A stretch of 64,000 bases of DNA from Companilactobacillus farciminis KCTC 3681 = DSM 20184 (GTDB taxonomy: Bacteria > Bacillota > Bacilli > Lactobacillales > Lactobacillaceae), in the NCBI RefSeq assembly GCF_002706745.1, contig NZ_CP017702.1, positions 930,001 through 994,000 of the forward strand. The letters are read 5' to 3'. Shown in pieces: positions 1 through 8,452 of the stretch. The number at the start of each line of letters is the position of its first letter. Position 1 is the stretch's first letter. Made by a program: the position numbers and the translations under genes. Under the pieces are notes generated by a model that was given only the letters and a program-made list of their open reading frames with translations, ran no database searches and was not told the DNA's origin.

Positions 1-190
1 AGTTTATCCACAGCCTATCAATGCTGTAAATAGTCGTGATACTTTTGTTGGTCGTATTCGTCCAGATTTGGAAAATGATGGAGCTTTCAATATGTGGGTC
101 GTTTCTGACAACTTATTGAAGGGTGCCGCTTGGAATACAGTTCAAATTGCTGAAAGACTAGTTGCCGACGATTTGGTTCGTGTAAAGTAA
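1..190 (+). CDS. asd: Aspartate-semialdehyde dehydrogenase, C-terminal end (partial)
   Basis: Only the last 62 codons are in the window, reading in frame from base 2 to a TAA at 188-190. The peptide contains [24 protein letters not shown] and QIAERL, which is the conserved C-terminal end of aspartate-semialdehyde dehydrogenase (NADPH reduction of aspartyl phosphate in the lysine/threonine/methionine pathway). The catalytic Cys and the NADP-binding fold are upstream of the window. An intrinsic terminator follows directly, so this is the last gene of its transcript. Confidence 0.9.
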   Translation, partial: VYPQPINAVNSRDTFVGRIRPDLENDGAFNMWVVSDNLLKGAAWNTVQIAERLVADDLVRVK

Positions 191-199
191 ATAAAATCA

Positions 200-240
200 A
201 TATGGGATGCAGAAATAAGCCTGCGTTCCATATTTTTTTT
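200..240 (+). terminator. Intrinsic terminator after asd
   Basis: A 13-bp stem with two G-U pairs (arms 200-212 and 221-232) is followed by eight T. It sits 10 bases past the asd stop codon. Confidence 0.85.
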
Positions 241-290
241 GCTATTTCTGTTAAAATGTTAGGAGACATTTAATTTCAGGTGAGAAAAAA

Positions 291-1598
291 ATGAAGCGAA
301 TAATGAATGTATTTAATGAGGGCGTTTTAGACCTGTTGGCTAACGCTGGAGTTGCGATTCCGTATTTTTTCTGTTTGACGTTATATAACCAAAACAAAAA
401 TATTTTTGTCTTTGCGTTGCCATTTTTAATGCTCTATACTTTTAGAGCTTTGGGAATGCTATTGACGACTTTTATTACCTTGCCAGCTTCGACGATGCTA
501 TCGATGTCGAATCTGTTTGGTGTGATTGGCTCGCTTTGCATGCTAGGAGCTAGCAATCCAGTTTTTGGTATTATTGGTGGGGTGTTCTTAGGTCTAGCTT
601 CTAGTTGGATCTGGCCATATTATTTGACGGTTCGTTCTCGTGGCAAGATGGATAAAGAATTTAAATTCAATCGAATGCACACTTTGTCGATGGTTTTGAC
701 GATTATCTTATTGTTGATTGTTGAACTAATTGCTACGAAGACTAAGTTGTTGAACTTGTCATTTATTTTGTTAGCTTTCTTATTCTTTACTGCGATGGTC
801 GGTGGCATGAACGTTACGCACCGTTTGACCTTTTATCAAGGCTTAGAGAAGAAACCTAAGTTTAGAATCAATTCGTTTTTTAATTTGATCGTGTTAGCGA
901 GTTTGGTCATGTTGTTATTCATCATTCGCTATACGCGTCTAAAAGAAGTTTCCAATACGATTGATTTAGCAATCAGCATTGCTGCTATCGTCTTGTTCTT
1001 GATCCTCGCATACTATCAATTAGGGGTTCATAAAAAGATGTTCCCAGTCAGTTTGGTTGCCATCAATCGTGGGGTGGTCATGAACTACGTAATGCTGTAT
1101 GCCATCTTCGACAGTACGATTCGCTTCAAATTCAATACTTTGATGTTAGTTTATACGCTTTATCTGGTCGGTTTTGAATTAGGACCAGCTTTGTTGAAAA
1201 AACGTCAAAATTGGCGTTATCCTTTATTGTTGCTAGGTTTAGTTTTGGCATTGTTTAATTACACATACTTTGTTGGCTTGTTCTTATTAGCCGTATTTGT
1301 CGGAACCGATAATCGAATTTTGAATGACGCACTTTATACTGATCCTGATTTAGATTCCGAACGAGCTTTCTTGATCAAGTATCAGTTGTCTTGTGTTGGA
1401 AATGTATCGCAACAATTGATCTACATGACGACAATTTATTTCATCAGTTACTTTACTGATATTAATGCTTTAGGATTCTTCAATAACATTTCCAACGGCC
1501 CAACTAATTCGACGCTTTATGGAGTACATCTATTTATTACTGCTATCGTCTTTATTTATGCGGCAGTCACATTTTATTTTGCTCGTGAAAAAGAATGA
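291..1598 (+). CDS. Polytopic membrane protein, MFS-like, function unknown
   Basis: This 435-residue protein is very hydrophobic, with about 12 predicted membrane spans and short loops. The N-terminal part resembles major facilitator folds, with a short basic loop (VRSRGKMDKEF) after roughly the fourth span where MFS proteins carry their loop 2-3 motif, but I cannot name a substrate. The start ATG has a purine-rich GGTGAG site about 7 bases upstream. It stands alone between the asd terminator and the nrdDG promoter region. Identity as a transporter is inference from topology only. Confidence 0.75.
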   Translation: MKRIMNVFNEGVLDLLANAGVAIPYFFCLTLYNQNKNIFVFALPFLMLYTFRALGMLLTTFITLPASTMLSMSNLFGVIGSLCMLGASNPVFGIIGGVFLGLASSWIWPYYLTVRSRGKMDKEFKFNRMHTLSMVLTIILLLIVELIATKTKLLNLSFILLAFLFFTAMVGGMNVTHRLTFYQGLEKKPKFRINSFFNLIVLASLVMLLFIIRYTRLKEVSNTIDLAISIAAIVLFLILAYYQLGVHKKMFPVSLVAINRGVVMNYVMLYAIFDSTIRFKFNTLMLVYTLYLVGFELGPALLKKRQNWRYPLLLLGLVLALFNYTYFVGLFLLAVFVGTDNRILNDALYTDPDLDSERAFLIKYQLSCVGNVSQQLIYMTTIYFISYFTDINALGFFNNISNGPTNSTLYGVHLFITAIVFIYAAVTFYFAREKE

Positions 1599-1738
1599 TT
1601 TGAATCATTACAACGCTATGAGATTTATTTTATTGAAAATAGTTGAGCATAGAGAAATTCAGTACTGTTAAGTAAATTTGAAAGTTATAACGGCTGTTTG
1701 TGAAGTCGTTTCAATGATATTTTTTAGAAAACAAAAAT

Positions 1739-1805
1739 AAGACTACTATATATTGTATGCGTGTGTTATATAACACCTACATATGGTATTTGGTAGTCTT
1801 TTTTA
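1739..1805 (+). promoter_or_regulatory. NrdR-like box pair inside a long imperfect hairpin upstream of nrdD
   Basis: Two 16-base elements at 1743-1758 and 1774-1789 match the NrdR box (ACACWATATWTTGTGT-like) at about 13 and 11 of 16 positions. They lie 31 bases apart, the same-face spacing typical of tandem NrdR boxes. Between them is a perfect 14-bp palindrome, GTGTTATATAACAC (1763-1776). The whole block 1739-1800 can fold into one long imperfect hairpin followed by a T-rich stretch, so it may also act as a terminator or attenuator. NrdR is the known repressor of ribonucleotide reductase genes; the assignment here is by eye. Confidence 0.55.
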
Positions 1806-1858
1806 TTATTTAAAATTTTATAAAATGGTTGTATAGATTAAAGATTGGGGAGATATAA

Positions 1859-4069
1859 ATGACCACGCAATTAACTCAATTGATAGAAATCCCAGTTGAA
1901 AAAAGAAGTGGCTTCAAGACTAAGTTTTATCCATATAAAATTGAATTTGTGCTAGATAAGTTGGACTTGTCTCGAGTTCAACAAGATAATTTGATTGAGA
2001 ATTTTGTATCTGAATTCTTAACGGCTGATTTGATGACAACCAAACAAATTCGCCAGGTTATTACGGATAGTTTGATTGCTCAAAATTTGAATCAAGCTGC
2101 AAAATCTTATCAGGACTATTTTATAAGTGAACAGGAAAGATTTGCTCAAGCAACTAATGTGAAATTAAACATCGAGAAATTATTTAATCGCAATGAGCAA
2201 GTGGTGCATGAAAATGCCAATAAGGATAGCAATATCTTCAACACACAGCGTGATTTGGAGGCCGGTGTAGCAAGTAAAGCTTTAGGCTTAAAAATGTTGC
2301 CAGACATCGTAGCTAAGGCTCATTTGCGTGGCGATATCCATTGGCATGATTTGGACTATTCACCAGTGACGCCAGAGACTAATTGTTGTTTGATTGACTT
2401 TGATGAGATGTTAACTAATGGCTTTAAAATCGGTAATGCTTGGGTGTCTTCGCCCAAATCGATTCAAACGGCTACAGCGCAAATGTCACAGATCATCGCT
2501 AACGTTGCCTCGTTGCAATACGGTGGTTGTTCAGCTAATCGAATCGACCAATTACTGGCGCCTTATGCGAAGTTAAATTATCAAAAACACCTCAAGGATG
2601 CTCAAAAATGGATTGTCGAAGATAAGCAGATTGAATTTGCTAAAGAAAAGACGAAAAGAGACATTTACGACGCTATGCAAGCACTTGAATACGAAATCAA
2701 TACTCTTTATTCATCGCAAGGCCAAACGCCGTTTACGACGATAAATTTCGGTTTAGGAACGAGTTGGATCGAACGTACTATTCAAAAATCGATTCTAGAA
2801 ATTCGAATCAAGGGCTTAGGTAAGGAACATCGTACGGCAATTTTTCCTAAGCTGACGTTTACGATCAAACGAGGGTTGAATTTGAGTCCTGAAGATCCTA
2901 ATTACGATATAAAGCAATTGGCCTTGGAATGTTCTACTAAGAGAATGTATCCAGATCTTTTGATGTATGACAAAATTGTTGAAATCACTGGCAGTTTTAA
3001 GACGCCGATGGGATGTCGTTCATTTTTACAAGGATGGCAAGATGAAAATGGTCGAGAAGTTAATTCGGGTCGGATGAATTTAGGCGTTGTAACGGTCAAT
3101 TTACCACGAATTGCTTTGGAATCAAAAGGTGATATCAAGCTATTTTGGGAAATATTCGAAGAAAAAATGCAAATTTGCCATACTGCTTTAGAATATCGAA
3201 TCAAGCGAACTAAAGAGGCGAAACCTGAGAATGCACCGTTACTGTATATGTATGGTGCCTTTGGCAAACGTCTAAAAAAAGATGATTCAGTGGACGAATT
3301 ATTCAAGAATGGTCGAGCAACAGTATCGTTAGGATACATTGGCTTGTATGAAGTTTGTACACGATTCTTTGGCAATGATTGGGAACAAGATTCCAAGGCG
3401 CATGATTTTGCCGAAAGCATCACGAAAGCCTTGAATGAAAAATGCGCTAAATGGGCCAAAGAGAGTGGTTACCACTATAGTCTTTACTCGACGCCAGCAG
3501 AGTCATTGACTGATACTTTTTGTCGAGATGATTTAGAGAAGTTTGGTTCCATTCCCGATATTACAGCTAAAGAATACTATACAAATAGTTTTCACTTTGA
3601 CGTCAGAAAACATCCAAATCCTTTTGAGAAATTGACTTTTGAAGAAGTCTTTCCTAAATATGCTGCGGGTGGATTTATTCATTATTGCGAATATCCTAAT
3701 CTCCGTCAAAATCCTAAGGCTTTGGAAGCTGTGTGGGATTGGGCTTATGATCATGTAGGTTATTTAGGAACTAATACTTCAATTGATCACTGTTTTAAGT
3801 GTGGTTTTCAAGGAGAATTTAATGCGACTGCCAGAGGTTTTGCCTGTCCAGATTGTGGCAATAATAATCCGGAATTTTGTGATGTCGTAAAGAGAACTTG
3901 TGGATACTTGGGTAATCCTCAACAAAGACCGATGATTCACGGGCGACACATAGAAATTGCTTCACGGAAAAAGAATATGACTTCGGAGATGATTAAAAAT
4001 GCGGCTAAGCATGAGAGAACCAAACAATCCGACTCCCAAAGAATGGTTAAGCGCGGACCACAGTCTTAA
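1859..4069 (+). CDS. nrdD: Anaerobic ribonucleoside-triphosphate reductase
   Basis: This 736-residue protein is the oxygen-sensitive class III ribonucleotide reductase that makes dNTPs from NTPs in anaerobic cells. An ATP-cone domain occupies about residues 1-95. The C-terminus holds a zinc site with two Cys pairs (CFKCG near residue 650 and CPDCG) and the glycyl-radical loop RTCGYLG. GGGGAG lies 8 bases before the ATG. It overlaps the activase gene nrdG by 71 bases, so the two are co-transcribed and probably translationally coupled. The upstream NrdR-like boxes point to control by deoxynucleotide supply. Confidence 0.97.
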   Translation: MTTQLTQLIEIPVEKRSGFKTKFYPYKIEFVLDKLDLSRVQQDNLIENFVSEFLTADLMTTKQIRQVITDSLIAQNLNQAAKSYQDYFISEQERFAQATNVKLNIEKLFNRNEQVVHENANKDSNIFNTQRDLEAGVASKALGLKMLPDIVAKAHLRGDIHWHDLDYSPVTPETNCCLIDFDEMLTNGFKIGNAWVSSPKSIQTATAQMSQIIANVASLQYGGCSANRIDQLLAPYAKLNYQKHLKDAQKWIVEDKQIEFAKEKTKRDIYDAMQALEYEINTLYSSQGQTPFTTINFGLGTSWIERTIQKSILEIRIKGLGKEHRTAIFPKLTFTIKRGLNLSPEDPNYDIKQLALECSTKRMYPDLLMYDKIVEITGSFKTPMGCRSFLQGWQDENGREVNSGRMNLGVVTVNLPRIALESKGDIKLFWEIFEEKMQICHTALEYRIKRTKEAKPENAPLLYMYGAFGKRLKKDDSVDELFKNGRATVSLGYIGLYEVCTRFFGNDWEQDSKAHDFAESITKALNEKCAKWAKESGYHYSLYSTPAESLTDTFCRDDLEKFGSIPDITAKEYYTNSFHFDVRKHPNPFEKLTFEEVFPKYAAGGFIHYCEYPNLRQNPKALEAVWDWAYDHVGYLGTNTSIDHCFKCGFQGEFNATARGFACPDCGNNNPEFCDVVKRTCGYLGNPQQRPMIHGRHIEIASRKKNMTSEMIKNAAKHERTKQSDSQRMVKRGPQS

Positions 4070-4580
4070 AAGAATTGCAGACTATAAACCGTTTAATTTC
4101 GTCGATGGAGAAGGAGTCAGATGCAGTCTTTATGTATCAGGATGTCTTTTTCGATGTCCAGGGTGTTATAACGTTGCCGCTCAAGATTTTCGTTACGGTA
4201 AACCTTATACCAAAGAATTAGAAGACCAAATTATCAAAGATTTGAGTCAAAGTTATGTGCAAGGACTAACGTTGTTAGGTGGAGAACCTTTCTTGAATAC
4301 TGAAGTGTGTCTATCGTTATGCAAACGAATCAGAAGAGAATTCGGACATGACAAAGATATTTGGTCTTGGACAGGTTACTCTTGGGATGAGATGATGCAA
4401 GAATCTTCTGATAAATTAGAATTATTATCGCTGATCGATATCTTAGTTGACGGACGATTCTTACTCAGAAAAAAAGATCTATCGTTACAATTCAGAGGCT
4501 CATCCAATCAAAGAATCATTGATGTACCAAAGTCTTTGGCTAGTGGCAGCGTTGTGATCTGGGATAAATTAGTTAAATAA
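3999..4580 (+). CDS. nrdG: Anaerobic ribonucleotide reductase activating protein (radical SAM)
   Basis: This 193-residue radical-SAM enzyme makes the glycyl radical on NrdD. The cluster motif CLFRCPGC (CxxxCxxC) sits near residue 50, preceded by VDGEGVRCSLYVSGC, and LLGGEPF is present downstream. The start at 3999 is favoured because GGAG at 3985-3988 is ten bases upstream; an in-frame ATG at 4011 is the alternative. The start lies inside nrdD. A strong terminator follows. Confidence 0.95.
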   Translation: MRLSMREPNNPTPKEWLSADHSLKRIADYKPFNFVDGEGVRCSLYVSGCLFRCPGCYNVAAQDFRYGKPYTKELEDQIIKDLSQSYVQGLTLLGGEPFLNTEVCLSLCKRIRREFGHDKDIWSWTGYSWDEMMQESSDKLELLSLIDILVDGRFLLRKKDLSLQFRGSSNQRIIDVPKSLASGSVVIWDKLVK

Positions 4581-4594
4581 GATTATCAGTTGAT

Positions 4595-4638
4595 AAATAG
4601 CATCTATTTTAAAAGCAAATAGATGCTATTTTCTTTGC
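4595..4638 (+). terminator. Intrinsic terminator after nrdDG
   Basis: A 15-bp A/T-rich stem (AAATAGCATCTATTT at 4595-4609, paired with 4617-4631) is followed by a T-rich tail. Confidence 0.85.
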
Positions 4639-4745
4639 CTTTTTTGACCTAAATAAGACATAATATTAGCTAAATCAGTTTCTTTCCAGATTAATTTCAT
4701 GGCATGAAATCTACTCATGTAGCTTATTACAACTTTTTATTAAAA

Positions 4746-4808
4746 ATGATAATTAAATGAGAATCATTCCAGAAAAGCCTTTAAAAAACTTTTGAAAGCA
4801 GTTATAAT
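4746..4808 (+). promoter_or_regulatory. Promoter with upstream Fur/PerR-like site for the metal ATPase
   Basis: TTTAAA (4780-4785), a 17-base spacer and TATAAT (4803-4808) form a good sigma-A promoter. Just upstream, at 4746-4768, AATGAT and ATCATT flank GATAAT- and GAGAATC-type hexamers, as in Fur-family operators. In Bacillus the related iron-efflux pump gene pfeT is repressed by PerR and activated by Fur from an upstream site. A similar arrangement here is inference. Confidence 0.5.
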
Positions 4809-4843
4809 CTGGGTAAAGATAATAATCGGAGGGATGTGTTGTC

Positions 4844-6643
4844 ATGAACTCAGATAAAATAAAACTATATGGAACTTTGGCTATCGGTTTCATTGCGGCG
4901 GTTTTGGAATTTATCTTCCATTTGCCTAATTATGCCCAATTGATTATCAGTATCTTAGGTTTGTTATTAGCTTTGATTATGTTTATTGATATGATCAAAG
5001 TTTTGAAATCTGGTAACTTTGGGATTGATTTGTTAGCCATTACGGCTATTGTGGCTACAATTGTTTTAGGACAATACTGGGCCGGTTGGATCGTGTTGTT
5101 GATGCTAACAGGTGGCGATACCTTAGAAGAATATGCTGCCAATAAGGCCAAAAGTGAATTGAAATCACTCTTGGACAATACGCCATCAAAGGCACATCTT
5201 TTAAAAGACGGTAACGTTACTGATGTTGATATCGATGACGTCAAAGTAGGTTACAAGATTTTGGTCCGTCCTAAAGAACAAGTGCCAGTTGACGGATTAG
5301 TTATTGATGGACAGTCAGAAATTGATGAATCTTCATTGACAGGTGAATCGGTTCCGGTGAATGTTTCAGAAGGTAGTCACGTCATGTCTGGTTCCATTAA
5401 CGGTGAAAATCCTTTCCAAATTAAAGCGGAAAAGATTGCGGCCGACTCAGAGTATCAAGCAATCGTTAAATTAGTTAAGGAATCAGAAACTCATCCGGCT
5501 AAATTTGTTCGCTTGGCTGACCGTTATGCGGTACCGTTTACTTTAATTGCTTATATCATTGCCGGTGTAGCTTGGTACATATCAAAGGATCCAGTTAGAA
5601 TTGCTCAAGTTCTAGTTGTAGCTTCACCTTGTCCGTTGATTTTGGCAGCGCCAATTGCCTTTGTTTCAGGAATGAGTCGCACGAGTCGTAACGGTATCAT
5701 TATCAAATCTGGAACGGCTTTAGAGAAACTCAATTCAGCTAAAACGGTAGCTTTTGATAAAACTGGGACAATTACCAAAGGAAAATTAGTTGTCGACGAA
5801 TTTAGAACGACGAATTACTTTGATGAAAAAACTGTTATGTCATATGCTGCTTCAATTGAACAGAATTCAAGTCACGTTATGGCCGAAGCAATTGTAGATT
5901 ATGCTAGAAGCAATAATGTAGCTTTGAAAAAAACCGACGATTTGAAAGAGATCACGGCTGAAGGAATTGTTGGTAAGGTTGAAGGACATGTAGTAAAAGT
6001 CGGTCAAGCTAGTTTTGTTACCGAGGAAGCTGTCGATGAAGTCAAAGGTTCAGGGGTTTACGTATCTATTGATGATCAATATGCTGGTGTGTACAGTTTG
6101 CTTGACCAGATTCGTCCAGAATCGAAATCAACGATTGCCAAATTAAAAGATTTTGGTATCAAAAATATCTTAATGATTTCTGGGGACAAAAAAGAAGCAA
6201 CCGAGATGGTTGCTTCAGAAGTAGGTATTACAAAATCATATCCAACTAGTTTGCCAGCTGATAAAGTAAAAATTATCGATGGTCTAGATAAAGAGTATCA
6301 CCCAACTGTTATGGTTGGAGATGGTGTCAATGATGCTCCAGCACTAGCTTTAGCTGATGTCGGTATTGCTATGGGTTACAAGGGTGCCAATGCTGCTAGC
6401 GAATCAGCCGACGCGGTTATTTTGCAAGATGATTTGAGCAAGGTAAGTACGGCAGTTAAAATTGCCCATGATACGATGAAAGTCGCTCGTGAAGCAGTTT
6501 TGATCGGTATCTTTATTTGTATTGCTTTGATGCTAGTCGCAGCATTTGGCTTGATTCCTACTATTATTGGAGCCATGCTGCAAGAAGTAGTCGATACCGT
6601 AGCCATTCTTTATGCTCTTCGTGCTAGAAGCGATCGTTTATAG
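4844..6643 (+). CDS. P1B-type heavy-metal-efflux ATPase (PfeT/FrvA/ZosA-like)
   Basis: This 599-residue P-type ATPase lacks an N-terminal HMA metal-binding domain. It has the TGES actuator motif (SSLTGESVPV), a membrane SPCP metal motif (VVASPCPLILA), the phosphorylation site DKTGTITKG and the hinge GDGVNDAPAL. The SPC motif and missing HMA domain fit the P1B-4 group (Fe2+, Co2+ or Zn2+ export). The nucleotide-domain HP motif reads SSHVMAEAI, so the usual Pro is Val. The Fur/PerR-like upstream site supports an iron or oxidative-stress role. GGAGGG precedes the ATG. The 3' end overlaps the convergent glycosylase gene by 6 bases. Confidence 0.9.
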   Translation: MNSDKIKLYGTLAIGFIAAVLEFIFHLPNYAQLIISILGLLLALIMFIDMIKVLKSGNFGIDLLAITAIVATIVLGQYWAGWIVLLMLTGGDTLEEYAANKAKSELKSLLDNTPSKAHLLKDGNVTDVDIDDVKVGYKILVRPKEQVPVDGLVIDGQSEIDESSLTGESVPVNVSEGSHVMSGSINGENPFQIKAEKIAADSEYQAIVKLVKESETHPAKFVRLADRYAVPFTLIAYIIAGVAWYISKDPVRIAQVLVVASPCPLILAAPIAFVSGMSRTSRNGIIIKSGTALEKLNSAKTVAFDKTGTITKGKLVVDEFRTTNYFDEKTVMSYAASIEQNSSHVMAEAIVDYARSNNVALKKTDDLKEITAEGIVGKVEGHVVKVGQASFVTEEAVDEVKGSGVYVSIDDQYAGVYSLLDQIRPESKSTIAKLKDFGIKNILMISGDKKEATEMVASEVGITKSYPTSLPADKVKIIDGLDKEYHPTVMVGDGVNDAPALALADVGIAMGYKGANAASESADAVILQDDLSKVSTAVKIAHDTMKVAREAVLIGIFICIALMLVAAFGLIPTIIGAMLQEVVDTVAILYALRARSDRL

Positions 6644-7267
6644 CCAACCATAAGTATCTAGATTCATATCTCGTTTAGGCAATTTCGATACGTAAGGATT
6701 GCCTTCAACAATAAATCGCATATCTTTTGAAGTCCAGGGTTCCTTATTCTTCACGCCGATTCTAGGTGTTGCCAGAATATTCTTAGGAGTCTGGACTTTT
6801 TTGTCTGAAAAAATAAAGTTATCGGCATTTAAAGCAGTACCAGATAAAGTTTTGTCTTTGATTCCAAACGCTGCCATCCATTTTGCTGGACCATTAGTGG
6901 TTTCGAAATTAGTTTTGCCACGATTTTCTTCCATTAACTCAACGCCATCTAATGGTTGCAGGGCACGAATCAAAATTCCATTAGGTGTTCCAGCCTTTTG
7001 GACGCTGATATCCATATCTAACCAACTGTGGATCGAATAAATATAAATCGTGCCACCGGCTTGGTAGAGTGGGTCATTTGCTTTAGTATGGCGTCCATTG
7101 TAACTGTGAGCCGCCATGTCGATAGGTCCTAAGTAGGCTTCCGTTTCGACAATGATGCCAGAAAAGGTTCCTTGATCTGATTTATAAGTAAAAGTATGTC
7201 CTAACATATCTTTGGCAATATCGATTGTATCGCCGGTTTCAAAGTATTTTTGCACGTTCAAAGTCAA
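6638..7267 (-). CDS. 3-methyladenine DNA glycosylase (AAG/MPG family)
   Basis: This 209-residue protein removes alkylated purines from DNA as the first step of base-excision repair. Family motifs are VETEAYLGPIDMAAHSYNGR near the N-terminus (with the catalytic Glu), IYIYSIHSW, PNGILIRALQPL and the NGPAKW loop near the middle. Its length matches bacterial AAG proteins. An AGGAGG-type site precedes the start. It is convergent with the ATPase gene and stands as a single gene. Confidence 0.93.
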   Translation of the reverse strand: MTLNVQKYFETGDTIDIAKDMLGHTFTYKSDQGTFSGIIVETEAYLGPIDMAAHSYNGRHTKANDPLYQAGGTIYIYSIHSWLDMDISVQKAGTPNGILIRALQPLDGVELMEENRGKTNFETTNGPAKWMAAFGIKDKTLSGTALNADNFIFSDKKVQTPKNILATPRIGVKNKEPWTSKDMRFIVEGNPYVSKLPKRDMNLDTYGWL

Positions 7268-7314
7268 TTATCCTCCTAAATTTGAAAAAAATTCAAAAAA
7301 GTTTAAAAAAAAGC

Positions 7315-7343
7315 TTGCTACACCCCAATTATTATTGTATTAT
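7315..7343 (+). promoter_or_regulatory. Promoter of the tRNA-Glu/tRNA-Val operon
   Basis: TTGCTA (7315-7320), a 17-base spacer and TATTAT (7338-7343) lie 43 bases before the first tRNA. Confidence 0.65.
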
Positions 7344-7385
7344 ATTTCTTGTGCTTGAGAGAGCAATACATAAATAAATATTTAT

Positions 7386-7457
7386 GACCCGTTGGTCAAG
7401 TGGTTAAGACACCGCCCTTTCACGGCGGTAACATGAGTTCAAATCTCGTACGGGTCA
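7386..7457 (+). tRNA. tRNA-Glu (anticodon TTC)
   Basis: This is a 72-base cloverleaf with acceptor GACCCGT paired with ACGGGTC, anticodon loop CTTTCAC and T loop TTCAAAT. The CCA is not encoded. Confidence 0.97.
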
Positions 7458-7461
7458 TTTT

Positions 7462-7534
7462 GGAGGATTAGCTCAGCTGGGAGAGCATCTGCCTTACAAG
7501 CAGGAGGTCACAGGTTCGATCCCTGTATCCTCCA
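7462..7534 (+). tRNA. tRNA-Val (anticodon TAC)
   Basis: This is a 73-base cloverleaf with acceptor GGAGGAT paired with ATCCTCC, an anticodon loop with TAC and T loop TTCGATC. It starts four bases after tRNA-Glu, so both come from one transcript. Confidence 0.97.
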
Positions 7535-7548
7535 TTCCAAAAGATAAA

Positions 7549-7578
7549 ACATCTAACTTCGGTTAGGTGTTTTTTTTG
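7549..7578 (+). terminator. Terminator of the tRNA operon
   Basis: The stem ACATCTAAC / GTTAGGTGT with a TTCG tetraloop is followed by eight T. Confidence 0.9.
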
Positions 7579-7583
7579 TGCAA

Positions 7584-7611
7584 TTAAAAAAGGATTTTTC
7601 AGAAAATCCTT
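7584..7611 (-). terminator. Terminator of the minus-strand membrane-protein gene
   Basis: Read on the minus strand, AAGGATTTTC and GAAAAATCCTT pair and are followed by six T. The hairpin overlaps the stop codon of the gene it ends. Confidence 0.8.
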
Positions 7612-8284
7612 AAATAATTAAAATCAAATTTCCAATCACACGATAAACCAAATTAGGCTGATTGAAATTTTTGAAGAGTTTCAATAGTGACATGGAAACT
7701 ACGAAAATAACAATGATCAAAGCTGTCCAGAGACTGATATAGCCTAATAGGAATAAGACCAAACTTAATCCTGAAATTGCCACTAATTCAGCATAATCGA
7801 ATTTACTGCCTTCAAAATAATTGATAAGAACGGTTGCTAAGTTGACTAGCAGTAAAGGAACAACGAAAGTTACTGAAATGAAGTGCATATAAGTAAAAGC
7901 AATAGCGATGGACATAAAACTAGGTACGACAAAATTTTCTACTAGGGAAGTAAAGTTTTGACTGTTGGCTGGCAAATATCTCATTAAGTATAAAAAGGCT
8001 AGCTGGGCAAAAATCAAAACGATAACGAAAATATTTAACGATCTCAATGATAAGACTGCTAACAGTAGATAAATCGCACTATATAGGATGTGAAAATATC
8101 TATTAGGGTTCAATTTTAAGATGAATTCCTTGTACAGAGCTACCATGGCTACCATAATAATCAAAAATCCATGCAGTGAATAGTTGTGCAGATCATGCAT
8201 AAAAATAAAGATAAATGGAAAGATATGATAGCTAATAAATTCAATAAAAGTTGCAAGTAATTTTCTAGAGTTTAACTTATCCAT
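7610..8284 (-). CDS. Conserved-looking integral membrane protein, function unknown
   Basis: This 224-residue protein is almost entirely hydrophobic, with about 7 predicted spans and no catalytic or transport motif that I recognise. The start is preceded by AAAAGGAGT. It is monocistronic, divergent from metK, and ended by its own hairpin. No function can be proposed from sequence. Confidence 0.75.
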   Translation of the reverse strand: MDKLNSRKLLATFIEFISYHIFPFIFIFMHDLHNYSLHGFLIIMVAMVALYKEFILKLNPNRYFHILYSAIYLLLAVLSLRSLNIFVIVLIFAQLAFLYLMRYLPANSQNFTSLVENFVVPSFMSIAIAFTYMHFISVTFVVPLLLVNLATVLINYFEGSKFDYAELVAISGLSLVLFLLGYISLWTALIIVIFVVSMSLLKLFKNFNQPNLVYRVIGNLILII

Positions 8285-8385
8285 AGCGACTCCTTTTAGT
8301 TATAAAATCATATTAATGTAGAAAAACTTTATCGTCAAATTGATTTTTTTCATGAAAACCAATTAGTTTTGTGTTAACCTATTAA

Positions 8386-8447
8386 AAGGTTCCTGATGGG
8401 ATCCTTTTTTATTTTAAAGGAGAAGCCCTGTAACCGAAAAGGTGGAA
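8386..8447 (+). promoter_or_regulatory. S_MK box (SAM-III) riboswitch before metK
   Basis: The leader has the S_MK core elements in order: GGTTCCTGATGGGATCC, a variable hairpin arm (TCCTTT paired with AAAGGA) and GCCCTGTAACCGAAAAGG running into the metK ribosome binding site GGTGG. In this family SAM binding pairs the Shine-Dalgarno region with an upstream anti-SD and blocks translation. The family is known upstream of metK in Lactobacillales, which matches the downstream gene. Confidence 0.85.
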
Positions 8448-8452
8448 AAGAT

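Noticed and set aside
2902..3459. 185-codon open frame antisense to nrdD
   Set aside because: It has no ribosome binding site or family motifs and lies fully inside a strongly conserved gene.
8396..8452. Longer N-terminus for MetK
   Set aside because: These bases form the S_MK riboswitch; MetK proteins begin at the MSKNYLF position.
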